DNA of 64,000 nt from the NCBI GenBank assembly GCA_005408345.1, contig SEMN01000560.1, positions 43,501-107,500 of the forward strand. Reading direction: 5' to 3'. This document shows positions 23,282-34,689 of the stretch, one piece after another. A program made the translations under genes and the position numbers. Under the pieces are notes generated by a model. It made no database searches. It was not told the DNA's origin and saw only the letters and a program-made list of their open reading frames with translations. Numbering within the stretch: the stretch's first letter is position 1; each line of letters begins with the position of its first letter. Source of the DNA: Macquaria australasica. Its lineage: Eukaryota > Chordata > Actinopteri > Centrarchiformes > Percichthyidae.

Positions 23282-26200
23282 TCATGTGGTCTTTTCCTTC
23301 TGGCTGCAGTTGCTGTCTGTAGCCTCCAGGTGGGGCTGGACTGGCTCCTGGATAAGGTTCTTCTGCTGGTCTTTGAGGCGGAGATGTCTCGGTTTGACCG
23401 GCAACGCCACAGCCAGCAGAACGCAGCCGATATGGAGGCAGCAGTACCAGGACCTGCAGGGAGCAGGGAGGAGAACACAGGTGAAGGTGAGGAGAGATTT
23501 CAGGTGATCTAATACCACATTTAAGTCAAGTGGAGGTAGCGTAGGTTAAACCAGAGTTAAACCTGACGTGGACAAAGTTAAACCTGAGTTCAGCCTGACT
23601 GTTACAAAGCTGACTGAATTAAACCTGTCTGGCTTACTGACCTGTAAAACTTGATGGATGGACCCACAGACAGCAGGATAAAAGGCACCACTGTGTAGCA
23701 GATGGCGATCTGAGTGGCCGCCCACGTGATGACATCATAGACCAGTTTGTGGGTGGGTGATTGCAGGAAGTGCGGCCGAACGTTGTGTCGGACCTGAGAG
23801 GACAAAACGTTTATTCAAACAGCTGCAAACAGAGAAAGTACAGTAAAACATAAAATAAGCTAAACTGTTACCATAGACCCTAAGATCACTCAACATAGTG
23901 CTAAGCTGTTAGCATAGACACGACTATAATTTAAAATGTGTGTGATACCAGGACGAAACGTTTGCTACAATGTTAGCATGAAACCTACTGTCATTCAGTG
24001 TATCCAAAAAGCAGCATGGAAGCCTTCTCCTCATAGTGAATGCTGAAGGGTTAGCATGGAGCGTCACTCAAATGCTAACGCTTCAGCCTCGGTTAGTTAC
24101 GTCAATCAACTGCTAACAATCTGCAGGTTCATCAGGTACCAGCTAACAGTTAGTTAGCGGGATCATAAGCTAATGGCTAACAGTTAGCAGGGGCTAGCTC
24201 ACCGCTCTGGCAGCCAGCGTGACGACAATGCCGGTGAGGAAGGTAAGGTAGTAGCCTGGATAAGCTCCGTGCCACATGGCTGACAGGATGAAGGTGGCTG
24301 CTGTTGGGTGGTAGGGGCATCGCTCGTAACACACCCTGCCAACCAGAGGTCAGAGGTCAGACACACAAACACAGACAGTAAAACCAAACTGCAGCTTTTA
24401 CATTTCATTTACAGCATCTACACCGCCTGCTGCCGTTTGATTATCAGCTGATGGAGATTCAATTTGTCTTTCTTTCAGCAGGTTTTCCAGCCCTTACTGT
24501 GACGTGACAAGTAGCACACCTGCACACCTGACAATGAGCAGTTTGTGATGCTTCATTGTTGTTCAACTTGTAGGGTGAGTGTGTTTGCAGTTGAATTGCA
24601 TATAATACTTTAAAGTGTGTGTCAGATTTCCATCCGAAGGAACGATGTAGCTATAAAAACATAGTTTGAATGTTTCACTCACAACAACTAGTTTCAATGA
24701 AGAGCTCCAACAACATGATCCACAACATATTGTATGTGTGTATTGTGTGGTTCCTCTATAGATAATAACATTAGAAACACAATAAAACAGAATAAATGTG
24801 TTCAGACCTTTTGAGCCAGTGTGCCGTCTGAATGTTCCAGTTGTCGAGGAAAACTTTGAAGCTGGTGGCTAACTGAAACACAGAGGAAACCTGAGTGTGA
24901 TTAATACAACCACAAATAAAATGTACAGTGATACGAAAATAACTTGTACTCAGCTAATAGTTAGTTAGTGGGGTCATCAGCTAACAGCTAACAGTTAGCT
25001 GGATCATCAGCTAACAGCTAGTAAACAGATTCATCAGCTAACAGTTAACGGGGATAAACTGATTCCAGAGCACTTTTCATGGTGTTTGAAGTCCAGACCC
25101 CTGACAGTCCTGACCTCAATGTTGAGGATCCTCAGGTTGGAGATGAGGTCCCAGCGAGGGGAGCCGTCATCGTCGTAGCCGTTGAAGCCAAAGCCGGCGG
25201 CGTTGTTGATGGCATCAGCTGAGGATGACAAGAGATTAGAAGGAGAGGTGTGAAACAGGTGAAACAGTCTCCGGCCCGGAGTTTGCATTGAGTTTGATGG
25301 ACGGTGCAGCCACTGAGAGACAGAAGACACAGTGAAAAGGGGGATGCTGATTCTGAGTCTGATCATTTCCTCCAGAGGTGATAATGCTCGACTCCTAGCC
25401 AACGTTTCATCACTCAGCCAATCAGGACAACATTAGAAACATCCGTGTGAACAGCGTTTCTCCTCTGACCACAGCCAGCATCACTGATGGGTGTGGTCAC
25501 AGGTGTGCTCTGCCCCCATAACCACACCCAACAGTGATGTCACAGTGTACTGGAGTCCACATGTACATCACTGCAGCAAGGTGAGAAGTTAAACCACTGG
25601 GGGTCAACAAAAACAAGATTTCCAGGAGCTGTTGAGCTTCTCTTTAAGTGATACTGAGGATGTTTTGTTGGATTCTGTTGTTTCAATCCAACTTTTCTAC
25701 TGTGACACACATTTAATCTGCATGGAATCATGAGATGGAACCACAAATAAAGACTGAAGGAACAAGAAGACAGAAAGAGAACATTTCCAGGTGTCAGACA
25801 CCCACCGAGCGTCCAGACGAAGTAGTACTTGGGTCTGGTGGTCAGCATGGACAGGTACAGGTAGACCACCTGAGCGTAGAACGGCGTGTTGGCGATGAAG
25901 TCGTCGTCGATGTTTCGTTCCACGGGGAAAACTTTACACACCGACAGAAAGACCAGGAGGCAGAAGAAGGAGGTGGCCACTTTACGGACTACCTCGGTCT
26001 GAGCAAACACAGAGACATGTCTTTCAGTTTTTTGCAGACTTTGTTCCATGTTTTGGCTCCTGAAAGCATCTTGTGGTATCACAAACAGCCATGTGCAGGT
26101 TTAACAGAGAGCCTCGTCAACATCGCTCCTCTAAATTATGATAGACCTGCTCTGCTTTTACAACAAGTGACAAAGTGTTAATACCCCAGTCATACGAGTC

Positions 26201-26444
26201 AGGATGTTCATAGACATCATCACAGTAAAAACTCAGTATCTGTGGTCACGTGTCGTACGTTTGGTGAGGGCTCGCTCTGCCTCAGCTTGCTGTTGGACTT
26301 CCTGTCGGCCTCCTGGTCTCTATGGCGACGGGGGTCTCCCTCAATGAAGGCAATGTAGTCGTTGTAGGAGCAGGTGGGTCCAGCCAGGATCCCCATGAAG
26401 TTACAGTTGTAGCTGAAGTACTCCAGCAGACTGGGCATCCTCCT

Positions 26445-26482
<38 letters not shown>

Positions 26483-29400
26483 CCAGTAAGGCTCTGCTCA
26501 CCACACTGGTTTCTACACTGGGAGCTGTGGTGCCGCTAAACTATTACAGATTAATCGACTGAGTTGTACTGAATTGGTAGAAGAAGGGAAGTACAATACA
26601 CTTGTACTTGTACTTTACTTGAGTATTTCCTATTTCAGCTGCTTTACACCTCTACTTCACTACATTTAATGGAAACATACCTTATCGCCAAAATCCTCTG
26701 TCCTGGAGTCAGGTGTTCCTCTTTTCGTGCCATTCCTGTACGAGAATAAATCCAAAGTGAATATAAACCTCTGGTTTGAGCTACAAATCTCCAACATGTC
26801 GTCACACGCTTACCATCGTGGATTTCAAACGCCAGACTGGTGATCTTCTGTGTGATCACCATCATGGGGCTGCAGAGAGAGGACACGAAGAGAGTTCACT
26901 AACTGAGCAGCAGGTGTGACCATGATCCAGACAGAACAAAAACAGGTGTACCGGTCTTACCCTGTGAAGTCAGCAGAGTACATGCCGTAGTCGAAGACGT
27001 AGACTCGAGTGATCTGACACAGACTCAGGTAGCTGAGAGCCACCAGGAGGCAGTACCTCGAAACCAAACAGAAGCAGTCTCAGCATGCAGTGACTCATAC
27101 GGTCGTTCATTACAGACACAGAACTGGCTACAGGTTTAAAATCCCTGAACTGGCCCCCGTTACTACCACTGAGGTGCCCCTGAGCAAGGCCCGGACCCCC
27201 CTGTCAGACTCTGGTCATACTGGGTAGCTTCAGGTGTGAGTGTGACGCCTTGGTCATACCTGCAGATATCTCTTTCTGCCTCTTTAGACCCTAAAGACAA
27301 AGCCCCGGACTCAGTGGAGGACAGGGTCAAAGGTCATGGAGGACATTCACATCTGACACCAGAGACCATCTCACCACCTCCATAACTATACAATCTCCAT
27401 GACAACTGAGCCACTCCATCCGCTGAGGAAGGCCATGAGATGTGGTTGAAAGCTTGGGAAACAATGTTACACATACTCGTGGTGTTGAGAGTTTCTTTGT
27501 GGAGCTGCTGTTTCCTTCAAGCTCAATGTTCAAAAAGAGAAGTTTGTCTAAATAAAACACATTTTAAAGTTAAATGATCACTTCTTCTTCTTCTTCCTCT
27601 GGGAGTTTTACTGTCTCCAGACCTGGGACTGGACTCACCTGAACCCTGAACCTGATCCCTCCAAACACCAGCACCCTCAGACCGTTCACACTCTGAGGTG
27701 ATCTGAAGAAGTGATACAAGGACTTTCTGAAGCTTACTTGTGCATGTGTTCCACTCCGGTCAGGATCATGATGCCGTAGGTGAGTCCACTCTGGACCAGG
27801 AAGTGAAGGGCATACCTGGAGAACAAAAGAATTACAAACATTCATGTAGTTGTCAGTTCATGACATGATACCTCTACTGAATGTCTTCCTCAGCTGTACT
27901 TTCAAAGTAAAGCTAGTATGGAATGCTAACAGCAAGCTAACATGCTAAAGGTTTACAGGTAACATTTTGTCAACAATAAAAAAGGTTTTTTATGACACAG
28001 TTACATACAAAATGTGACATGCCAACGTTATCATGTAAACATGCTAAACAAGCTAACGTTAGCAGTCATTACAAGCTACACTGCTACAGTTTCCCACAGT
28101 AACAAGCTAACAGCGTCCATCTCACCAGCCGAAGCAGAAGAGGGCGAAGTAGAGTCCCAGTACAGTCGCCACCACGTGTCTGATGAAGGGACTGGTTTTA
28201 CTGGGATGGAGGAAGAGACGAAACCAGAAGGCCGACAGCAAAGCACAGAGCTGACACACCACAAAGTTTACCTGCAGATAGACACACACACCTGGAGGTT
28301 AACTACTGCAGGTTAGATCATGTGACCCAGAGGTCAGGAGTCAGTGTCAGCGGTTCCTGAGCTGTCATTCAGGTCTCTTCTCAGTGGAAACTGTCGTCAC
28401 CTCTCTGACGTCTCTGCTGATAAAATTAGCCCTTCAGGAGATATTTATAGTCTCTGCTGTCCATTAGACAGATCACCTCACAAAAGAAGCACCGTGGGAG
28501 AAAAATCTACTGGCACAAAGACCAGAGGCTGGTGTTGGGTTCCCGTCTCTGAGCTGCTACAGTCTGAACCATCAGGTGCTTTCTAACAATCTTTAACAAT
28601 CTGACTGGAGAAGTCATTAATATATATACTATTATTTATATAAGCTTTTATCCAGTGTTAGTGTGAAGGTACATTTACTCAAGTTTACTGTGAGTAAGTA
28701 CAGTTTTGAGGTACTTGTACTATTTCTATTTTCTGCTACTTTATATTTCTACTCCGCTGCATCTCAGTACTTTTTACTGCACTACATTTATCTGACTACT
28801 TTGCAGATTTAGATTATTAATTCAAAATATAACTAATAAATGATGATGTATTATTATTGATTGATCTACCAGCAGAATATGAAGTCATTATAATGAGTTC
28901 ACGGAGCTGAAAGCAGTGACTGATCAGAGAAGAGAAGACGACCTCCAACATGATGAAGACTCACCGACTCAGTGAACAACAAGAGAGAGATGCATGATGG
29001 GAGGAGCGTCTCTGGAGTCTTCTTCTTCTCAGACTCAAGGATTTATTCAGTCCTCACTCTATTTCTAACGTCTATTGAGACTTGATGATTTAGTTCAACA
29101 CTTAACAAATCTATGATAATATAATTGTTAATTACTTCAGTTTAAATGTCATCTGGTTTTAGCTTCCCAAATGTTTCTCTGGTTTAAATCAGCTCAAATG
29201 AAGTCCCTCTGAGGTTTCAATATTAAGTTTTACTCTTTTTTTCCTCCCATTTTTATTGCAACTAACTCTGTTGTCATGTATGTTGGCTGATTTTAACTAT
29301 GTTTGCTGATCAAACAAATCTGACAAAAAGCTCCACTAATCACTATTTCTAAAACTGAATAAATTGATAAAACTGAACTCTGAGAAAATGTCAGCGTCGT

Positions 29401-32400
29401 ATAAAAGCAGTCGAACTCACAGAGAATCATCTGCAGCTCTACTGAGCTCTTTAGCCTCTTTTAGTTCTTCGTTTTGGTTCTGCGGCACATTTCCTGTCTG
29501 GTTCAGTCTCAGCGTTTTCAGAATAAAAGCTGTAAAAAGCCGACTGTCCACGACCTGCTCAGCAGCCAACATCAGATAGTAGCTGCTGAAATAAGTGCGT
29601 CTGCCCTCTAGTGGCCGAGTACATCAATGAATGCAGCTTTAGGTTTCCAGACTTCAGTCCTCCACAGATTCATCGTGTCTCTCCTGGAACTGTCGGACTC
29701 ACGATGGACAGGAACCAGAGATATCGTCTTTTTATCCTCATCAAAACCAGACGCCTGCATTACCCACAATGCAACTCTTCCTCTGACAGTTGTGTGCGAG
29801 ATTGGGCTGTGTTATGCTAGCTAGCGGCTAATGTAGCGGGCTACAGAGCTCTCTGCAGACGGAGCCGGCTGAGTGACTGAAACTAATCTGCTTCATCAGA
29901 CTGTTCGCTTTGACTGAGAGCGACACTGAACGCCACATCCTGTTTCTGTCTGTCCGCTCACTCTGAGACTGGGGGTCACATTAACCCTTTAATCCTCCAG
30001 CTGTGCAGGAACATCTGGCCTGACGTGCAGCTGCATCACAGAGCACTCTGAGAGCAGCATTAGAGGTTAAATCTCATTTACTGCATCAGGATGAACACAC
30101 TCTCTCTCTCTCAGGATGTTAAACTGGTTTCTGATGGATCACATCCATCCTGATCTTACTTTACACACCAGCTTCTCCTGTCAGACTCTGTTCCAGTATC
30201 TGTGCTGGACTCAGAACCAGAACCAGGACAGAGACTCAGACCTAAACTGAATCTGAGCAAAGCACAGATAACATGTTTGTTACATGGTGATCTGGATAAA
30301 ATGAATATTAAACGATTCTGTCCAACAGCTGCATACAGTGAGCATTAGTGTCCAATTAACTAATCGATTAGCTGATAGAAAGCAACTACTTTGATCAATA
30401 ATTCATCATTAAAGTCAGCTTCAACTAAAAATATTGAACATGTTCCAGCTTCTGTGACAGTAAACTGAATTTGAAGACGTCAGGAAACTGTCACACGTGT
30501 TGTTTTACTGTTTTCTGACATCAAACTAAAGTTTGAATCAAAGTCACAAAGAGTTTTTCGAGAATCGGAGCCGTGTAAAGTTAACACAACACTGACGGCT
30601 GAACGCCATCAAAACAAAAACTGTCCACGAAATCTCTTACTTTTATAAACCTCCATTAAATCCTCGTGTTTACATTCTGACACCAGGCCTTAAAGCTTCC
30701 TGCACTTTCTTCAGGGGCCGCGGGGCCCTCAGTTTGTCCTGTCAGGCAGTCAGTGTCTGGTATGAGGTCAGAGCTGGAGCTTGTTTGGGTTGTGTGGGAC
30801 TCTCCAGGCAGCTGAAACAGTGACACCACGCAGTATTTGCATTGTTGGCTTCAGCAGCGTAACATCTGATCCGGCTGTAGAGTGAAACAGGCGACGCTTG
30901 TTGATGTTGTTCATTAATAATGAACGTTGTGTAAACTGAGCGATTACAGCCGACGCTTCGTCCTCGTCTGCTCCCTGAAGCATCCACAGCCTTCCTTAAA
31001 TAACAGACGGAGAAAGTCAGCTGGGACTAATGAGCTCAGGCCAGGATGGAGGAGGAGACAACATCCCACACTGGGGTCACATTAAACTTCAGGTTGTTTG
31101 TTTTTGAAAAACTAATTGGACTTTGGGTCCGTTAAGAAAAAGTTTTTCATGCAGAAAACTGAAAGGTTGTCCATGCAGTGAGTGTCAGCAGCTGTTGGCT
31201 CAGTTTTATCGTCACTAAATTAAACACTAACTAGCTGTTACTGAATCTTTACAGCCGCTAACTGCAGGTGGAGCTGTTGTCAGCTAACGTTAGCATGCTA
31301 ACATCTGAGCCGTTTACAGTAACAGGTGATCTGGAGGACGGGCGACCTCTGACCTCAAACCGATCAGTGCTGTTTAATAATGACGTTAAATCATGTTTCA
31401 CTAAAATAACACAACAGGAGTAAATAACGACAGTTAGCTTAGCATAAGCAGAGGTTTCCCTCATTCTAAACTGTATGAATCCTGCTAACTGAAGCGCTCG
31501 GATGTCTCCGTGTTCGCAGACAGAAATAACAGATTTATCTTTGAGCCTCTGAAACTGCCATGTTTGGAAGTTATGCTAGCTTGTGACGCTACAGTGACTT
31601 CCTGTTTACAAAGCTACAGATGTTTCCTAGCAACAGATTGACACGTCACTGAAGTCTTTACCAGCTGAGACGTTTCTGAAGGTTTGACGGTGAGACCTGA
31701 TGTAGTGAGTCAGCGGAGAGTGACTCTCAACAGATAATAAGTCCAGTCCGAGCTCCGTGTTTCCCAGTAAAACCAGTAACTGGTATCAGGCTTCTTTGTC
31801 TGCAGGATTCAGAGAATTGCACCAGCAGCAGAGGAGCAAACGATGTGGATCACCTGATCCAGGAGGATCCTTCATCTGGATCCTCAGGGTCCGGCTCAGT
31901 GACCAGAGGCCTGGCTCTCAGCCAATCAGAGCACAGAACGTCTACCTGTTACACTGCTGACAGAAACCACCCAGAGACACACCTGATAAATCACCTGGTG
32001 GAGTGTGATGGAGGGAGCGTAGCTTTAGTTTATTAATCATTTCTTACATGTTTTATTTTATTCTATATTTCATGTCCTATTTTATATACATTTAGCCAGT
32101 TTAGTCAAGTAGTTCCCAACCTAGGGGTCGGGCCCCTCCGAAGGGTCACCAGATAAATCTGAGGGGTCGTGAGACGATTAATGGGAAAGAAGAAAAAACA
32201 AAGTTCTGATTCACTAATCTGCTTTCAGTTTTTGGACTTTTCTCTTTTTAGTGAAATAGTTATTGAAATGAAACCATGTGAGTTTAGAAGATAAATGTCT
32301 CTGTGGTGGAACTGAAAACAGCTCGGAGACATCTGGACTCAGCCAAAATGTCTGGACACCACTGGTTTAATTTATAATAATGCACTTTATTTTAGAAGCT

Positions 32401-33274
32401 TATCAAATGTTTTTTAATGTAAAATCTTAATCTGAAAAGTAACTCCAGCTGTCAGATAATATTAAGTGGGTTACATTTCCCTCTGAAATGTAGTAAAACA
32501 GAAGAATAAAGTAACATTAAATTTAAATCCTCACGTAAGGCTGTGCGATGATATGATATTACAATACTGATTGTTTCAGGTTTTACTGCCTTTTATCACT
32601 AAATGCTACAAAATGAGTGTTTTTATCACAGTGACGGACTACTAATGTAACAATAAATGGCCATACTTTGTGACTGGGCCTGTATGAACAGAACAAGACC
32701 AGATGTTCATCATCATAAACATCCTCTGGCCTCCTGTCTCAGGAGAACACAGATCAGGATCGTGTCAGAAGCAGGAACACAAAGCTGATCAGGATGCAAA
32801 CAGTGATTTTACATGAGAAAGATCTGGTCTGAAAACATCAACGCTGTTATTTCATGTCTACAATCAGCAGAGCTCCTCCACAGGCTGTCAGACACACGGT
32901 CTCATCTCACCACATCCAACATGAAGACGTTACAGTTCATCGTTAAAAATCTGGATTTATAGGACCGGTTATTGGACTGTCTGTTCACCGATACGAGGCC
33001 TCCATCCATTTTGGACCCGCCGTCGTTGCACGGCCTGTCTGATCTGATGGTTTTTGTTGCTCTCTCCGGCCGTGCATGGCGCATTTATCGCGGTGTATGT
33101 GAGAGCCAGCAGCCGGTCTCCGCCCCGGAGCTCCGGAGCTCCGAGGCCCGGGAGATGTGGAGAAGATGTCCCGGTGGATCTTACCTGGTCCAGCGGCAGA
33201 TTGGTGATCTCGCTGACCGGCTGCAGGAGGCTGGAGCCGGTGCAGGCCGTGGATCGGCTGTCTTCAGCGGCCAT
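23282..33274 (-). CDS. mboat2: mboat2: membrane-bound O-acyltransferase (lysophospholipid acyltransferase), 13 coding exons
   Basis: Multi-pass ER enzyme that re-acylates lysophospholipids with acyl-CoA in the Lands cycle. Exons: 33274-33185, 28271-28126, 27815-27738, 27056-26961, 26869-26814, 26735-26681, 26442-26259, 25998-25806, 25218-25115, 24872-24808, 24335-24203, 23793-23642, 23453-23282. They sum to 1524 nt (507 residues plus stop; human MBOAT2 520) with all phases consistent. The N-terminus MAAEDSRSTACTGSSLLQPVSE matches the family start. Diagnostic stretches are RMPSLLEYFSYNCNFMGILAGPTCSYNDY, RPKYYFVWTL, DAINNAAGFGFNGYD, DNWN (Asn near 345-347) and FILSAMWHGAYPGYYLTF, whose His near residue 378 is the MBOAT active-site histidine. 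Intron 1 is 4.9 kb. The paralogue (a or b) is undetermined. Confidence 0.96.
26449..26480. repeat. (CA)n microsatellite at the acceptor of mboat2 exon 7
   Basis: About 30 bp of CA, which is TG on the coding strand, directly before GTGCAG of the acceptor for exon 26442-26259. Confidence 0.85.
27119..27235. repeat. Possible SINE-derived fragment
   Basis: Contains TACCACTGAGGTGCCCCTGAGCAAGGC, a stretch (given here as 27163-27190) that recurs in many teleost SINE-like repeats. No tRNA-type promoter boxes were convincingly visible. Confidence 0.3.
28660..28830. repeat. Teleost ACTTGAGTAAAGTAC-type interspersed repeat
   Basis: Carries TTTACTCAAGTTTACTG, GAGGTACTTGTACT and TACTTTTTACTGCACTACA, shared by a very abundant teleost repeat. 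Other copies or fragments are at 26580-26665, 32375-32520, 36190-36515, 41750-41910 and 53050-53140. Confidence 0.6.
30340..30545. mobile_element. hAT-like short element, copy 4 (diverged)
   Basis: Has ATTAACTAATCGATTAGCTGATAG at 30354-30377 and AACATGTTCCAGCTTCTGTGACAG (30436-30459), which align with internal parts of the 298-534 family. It lacks clear ends. Confidence 0.45.
31184..31713. repeat. 530 bp inverted repeat, arm A (mboat2 intron 1)
   Basis: Reverse complement of 46043-46572. I compared long stretches at both ends and a 204-base open frame inside and saw no difference. Homology stops abruptly at both ends. It contains GTTAGCATGCTAACGTTAGC and a Ser/Thr-rich 68-codon frame that is present in both arms but shows no family resemblance. 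Confidence 0.9.
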
Positions 33275-34689
33275 GGCTCCGTGTCTGCGGCCGGGTCTGC
33301 TGCTTCTGTGTCCGGCTGCAGCAGCTCAGAGGCGGCGGCGGAGGCTCCGTGATCCGCCGACAGTCTGTCTGTGTCCTCCTGCTGATGCTCCTTCCTCCTC
33401 TTCTTCCTGTTCCTCCTCCTCCTCACCCAGCCTGTCTGCCTCCCCCTCCCCCTCCCCCCTCACTCTTTCCCCCTCACATCCATCTCTGTTGCCCCCCCCC
33501 CCCCCCCATTCTCTTATTCTTTTCCTCTTTCTCCTCTTCTCCTATCCTCCCCCTCAACCCTCCTCCTTCTTCTCCCCTCTCTCCATCTTCCTCTTCCTTC
33601 TATTCTTCCTCTCTTCCTCCTTCTCCTACACTTTCTCCTCCTCTTCCTCCCCAAAACATGTTTGTTGTACTCACAGATGATGAGACAATGGCCCCCCAGC
33701 ACAGACATGTTAAGGCCCCCCCACCCCTCTTTCTCCTCTGTTCCTCTCCCTTTTCTAAACCTCCTCCTCCTTTTATTCTTTTCCTCCTTTAAATGGAGAA
33801 ACCACTTCTTTTTCCTGCATACAAACAGTTTCAAACGCTTTTATGTTGAAGCAGCGTCACATGACACAGAAGCTTTCTTTTTTAATATATTAACTGATGA
33901 AGCCTAAAGCACAAACAAACAGTGAAGATCCATGAAAACAGTCTCCAGCGCTGCTTTGTGTTGGAGAGAGGTTTGTTTGTTGCATTTGATTCTTGATGTT
34001 CGTCCATTAAATCAAAACCAAACAGACGTGAAATGAAAAGTGATTCAGAGGAAACACTGCAGAAAGACCTGAGGGTCTTATTTTTTAACATTTGCATGGT
34101 CTGTTTGTTATTAATTTATATTTTGTGCTGTATTCGTGTGCTTTACATGTTGATGTTAATAAAAAAGAAGCATTATTAATTGTTATATGTCACTGAAATT
34201 AGGTTTTGTCACAATAAAATCATCTGAAACAAATGTGTCTGCAGGCAAGAAGAAGGTGACACTTCACACACTGATTTGGAACCTTTTATAAGGAAAATAG
34301 AGTTTAATCACACTTCTAATTATTCCATTCAGTTAACTCACTAGAGAGGTAACAGTCAGAGCTCAGCAGGTCTGCAAGCTGCACTTCAACAGGGCTTTCC
34401 AACAATCAAAGGATAATGCAGTCATAAGTATTTGGATTTTCCTTTAAAACTCGATTAGTGCTAAATAACACAGTGCTGAACGTCTCCCGTACAAACACAA
34501 ACAGTACCTCAGTTTATTCAGGCGGCACGAAGATGCATGTGACTTTATCAATCAGGGGAATCAAACCAGCAGGACCGCAGTCCGTCCGGCAGGTGGCGCC
34601 AGTCCGCTGACACTAAACCGTAGAAGAAGAAGACGGGCCACTTCCGTGTCCTGACAGCAGCCGTTAGCTTCAGTTAGCTTCAGTTAAAC
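33275..34689. promoter_or_regulatory. Head-to-head mboat2/cep43 promoter interval
   Basis: 1.4 kb between divergent start codons (mboat2 33274 minus, cep43 34690 plus). The mboat2 side is GC-rich then strongly pyrimidine-rich (33375-33790, with a 15-17 base C run near 33492-33508). The middle, 33830-34500, is AT-rich. The cep43 side has ETS-like CACTTCCG just upstream of the start. No TATA box was convincing. TSS positions are unknown. Confidence 0.6.
33375..33790. repeat. Polypyrimidine tract at the mboat2 5' end
   Basis: Roughly 400 bp, nearly all C/T on the plus strand (CCTCCTCCT, CCCCCTCCCCCTC types and a long C run), hence polypurine with G runs on the mboat2 sense strand. Confidence 0.85.

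Larger units (their letters stand above)
28272..33184 (-). other. mboat2: mboat2 intron 1
   Basis: 4.9 kb intron with teleost interspersed repeats (28660-28830, 30340-30545, 32375-32520) and one arm of a 530 bp inverted repeat (31184-31713). No nested gene recognised. Confidence 0.6.

Noticed and set aside
31258..31464. 68-codon frame, identical to one at 46292-46498
   Set aside because: Its repetition reflects the DNA inverted repeat; both lie in introns and the peptide has no recognisable family.
33054..33834. Pro/Ser/Leu-rich plus-strand frames and an Arg/Glu-rich minus-strand frame upstream of mboat2
   Set aside because: Low-complexity translation of the polypyrimidine tract.
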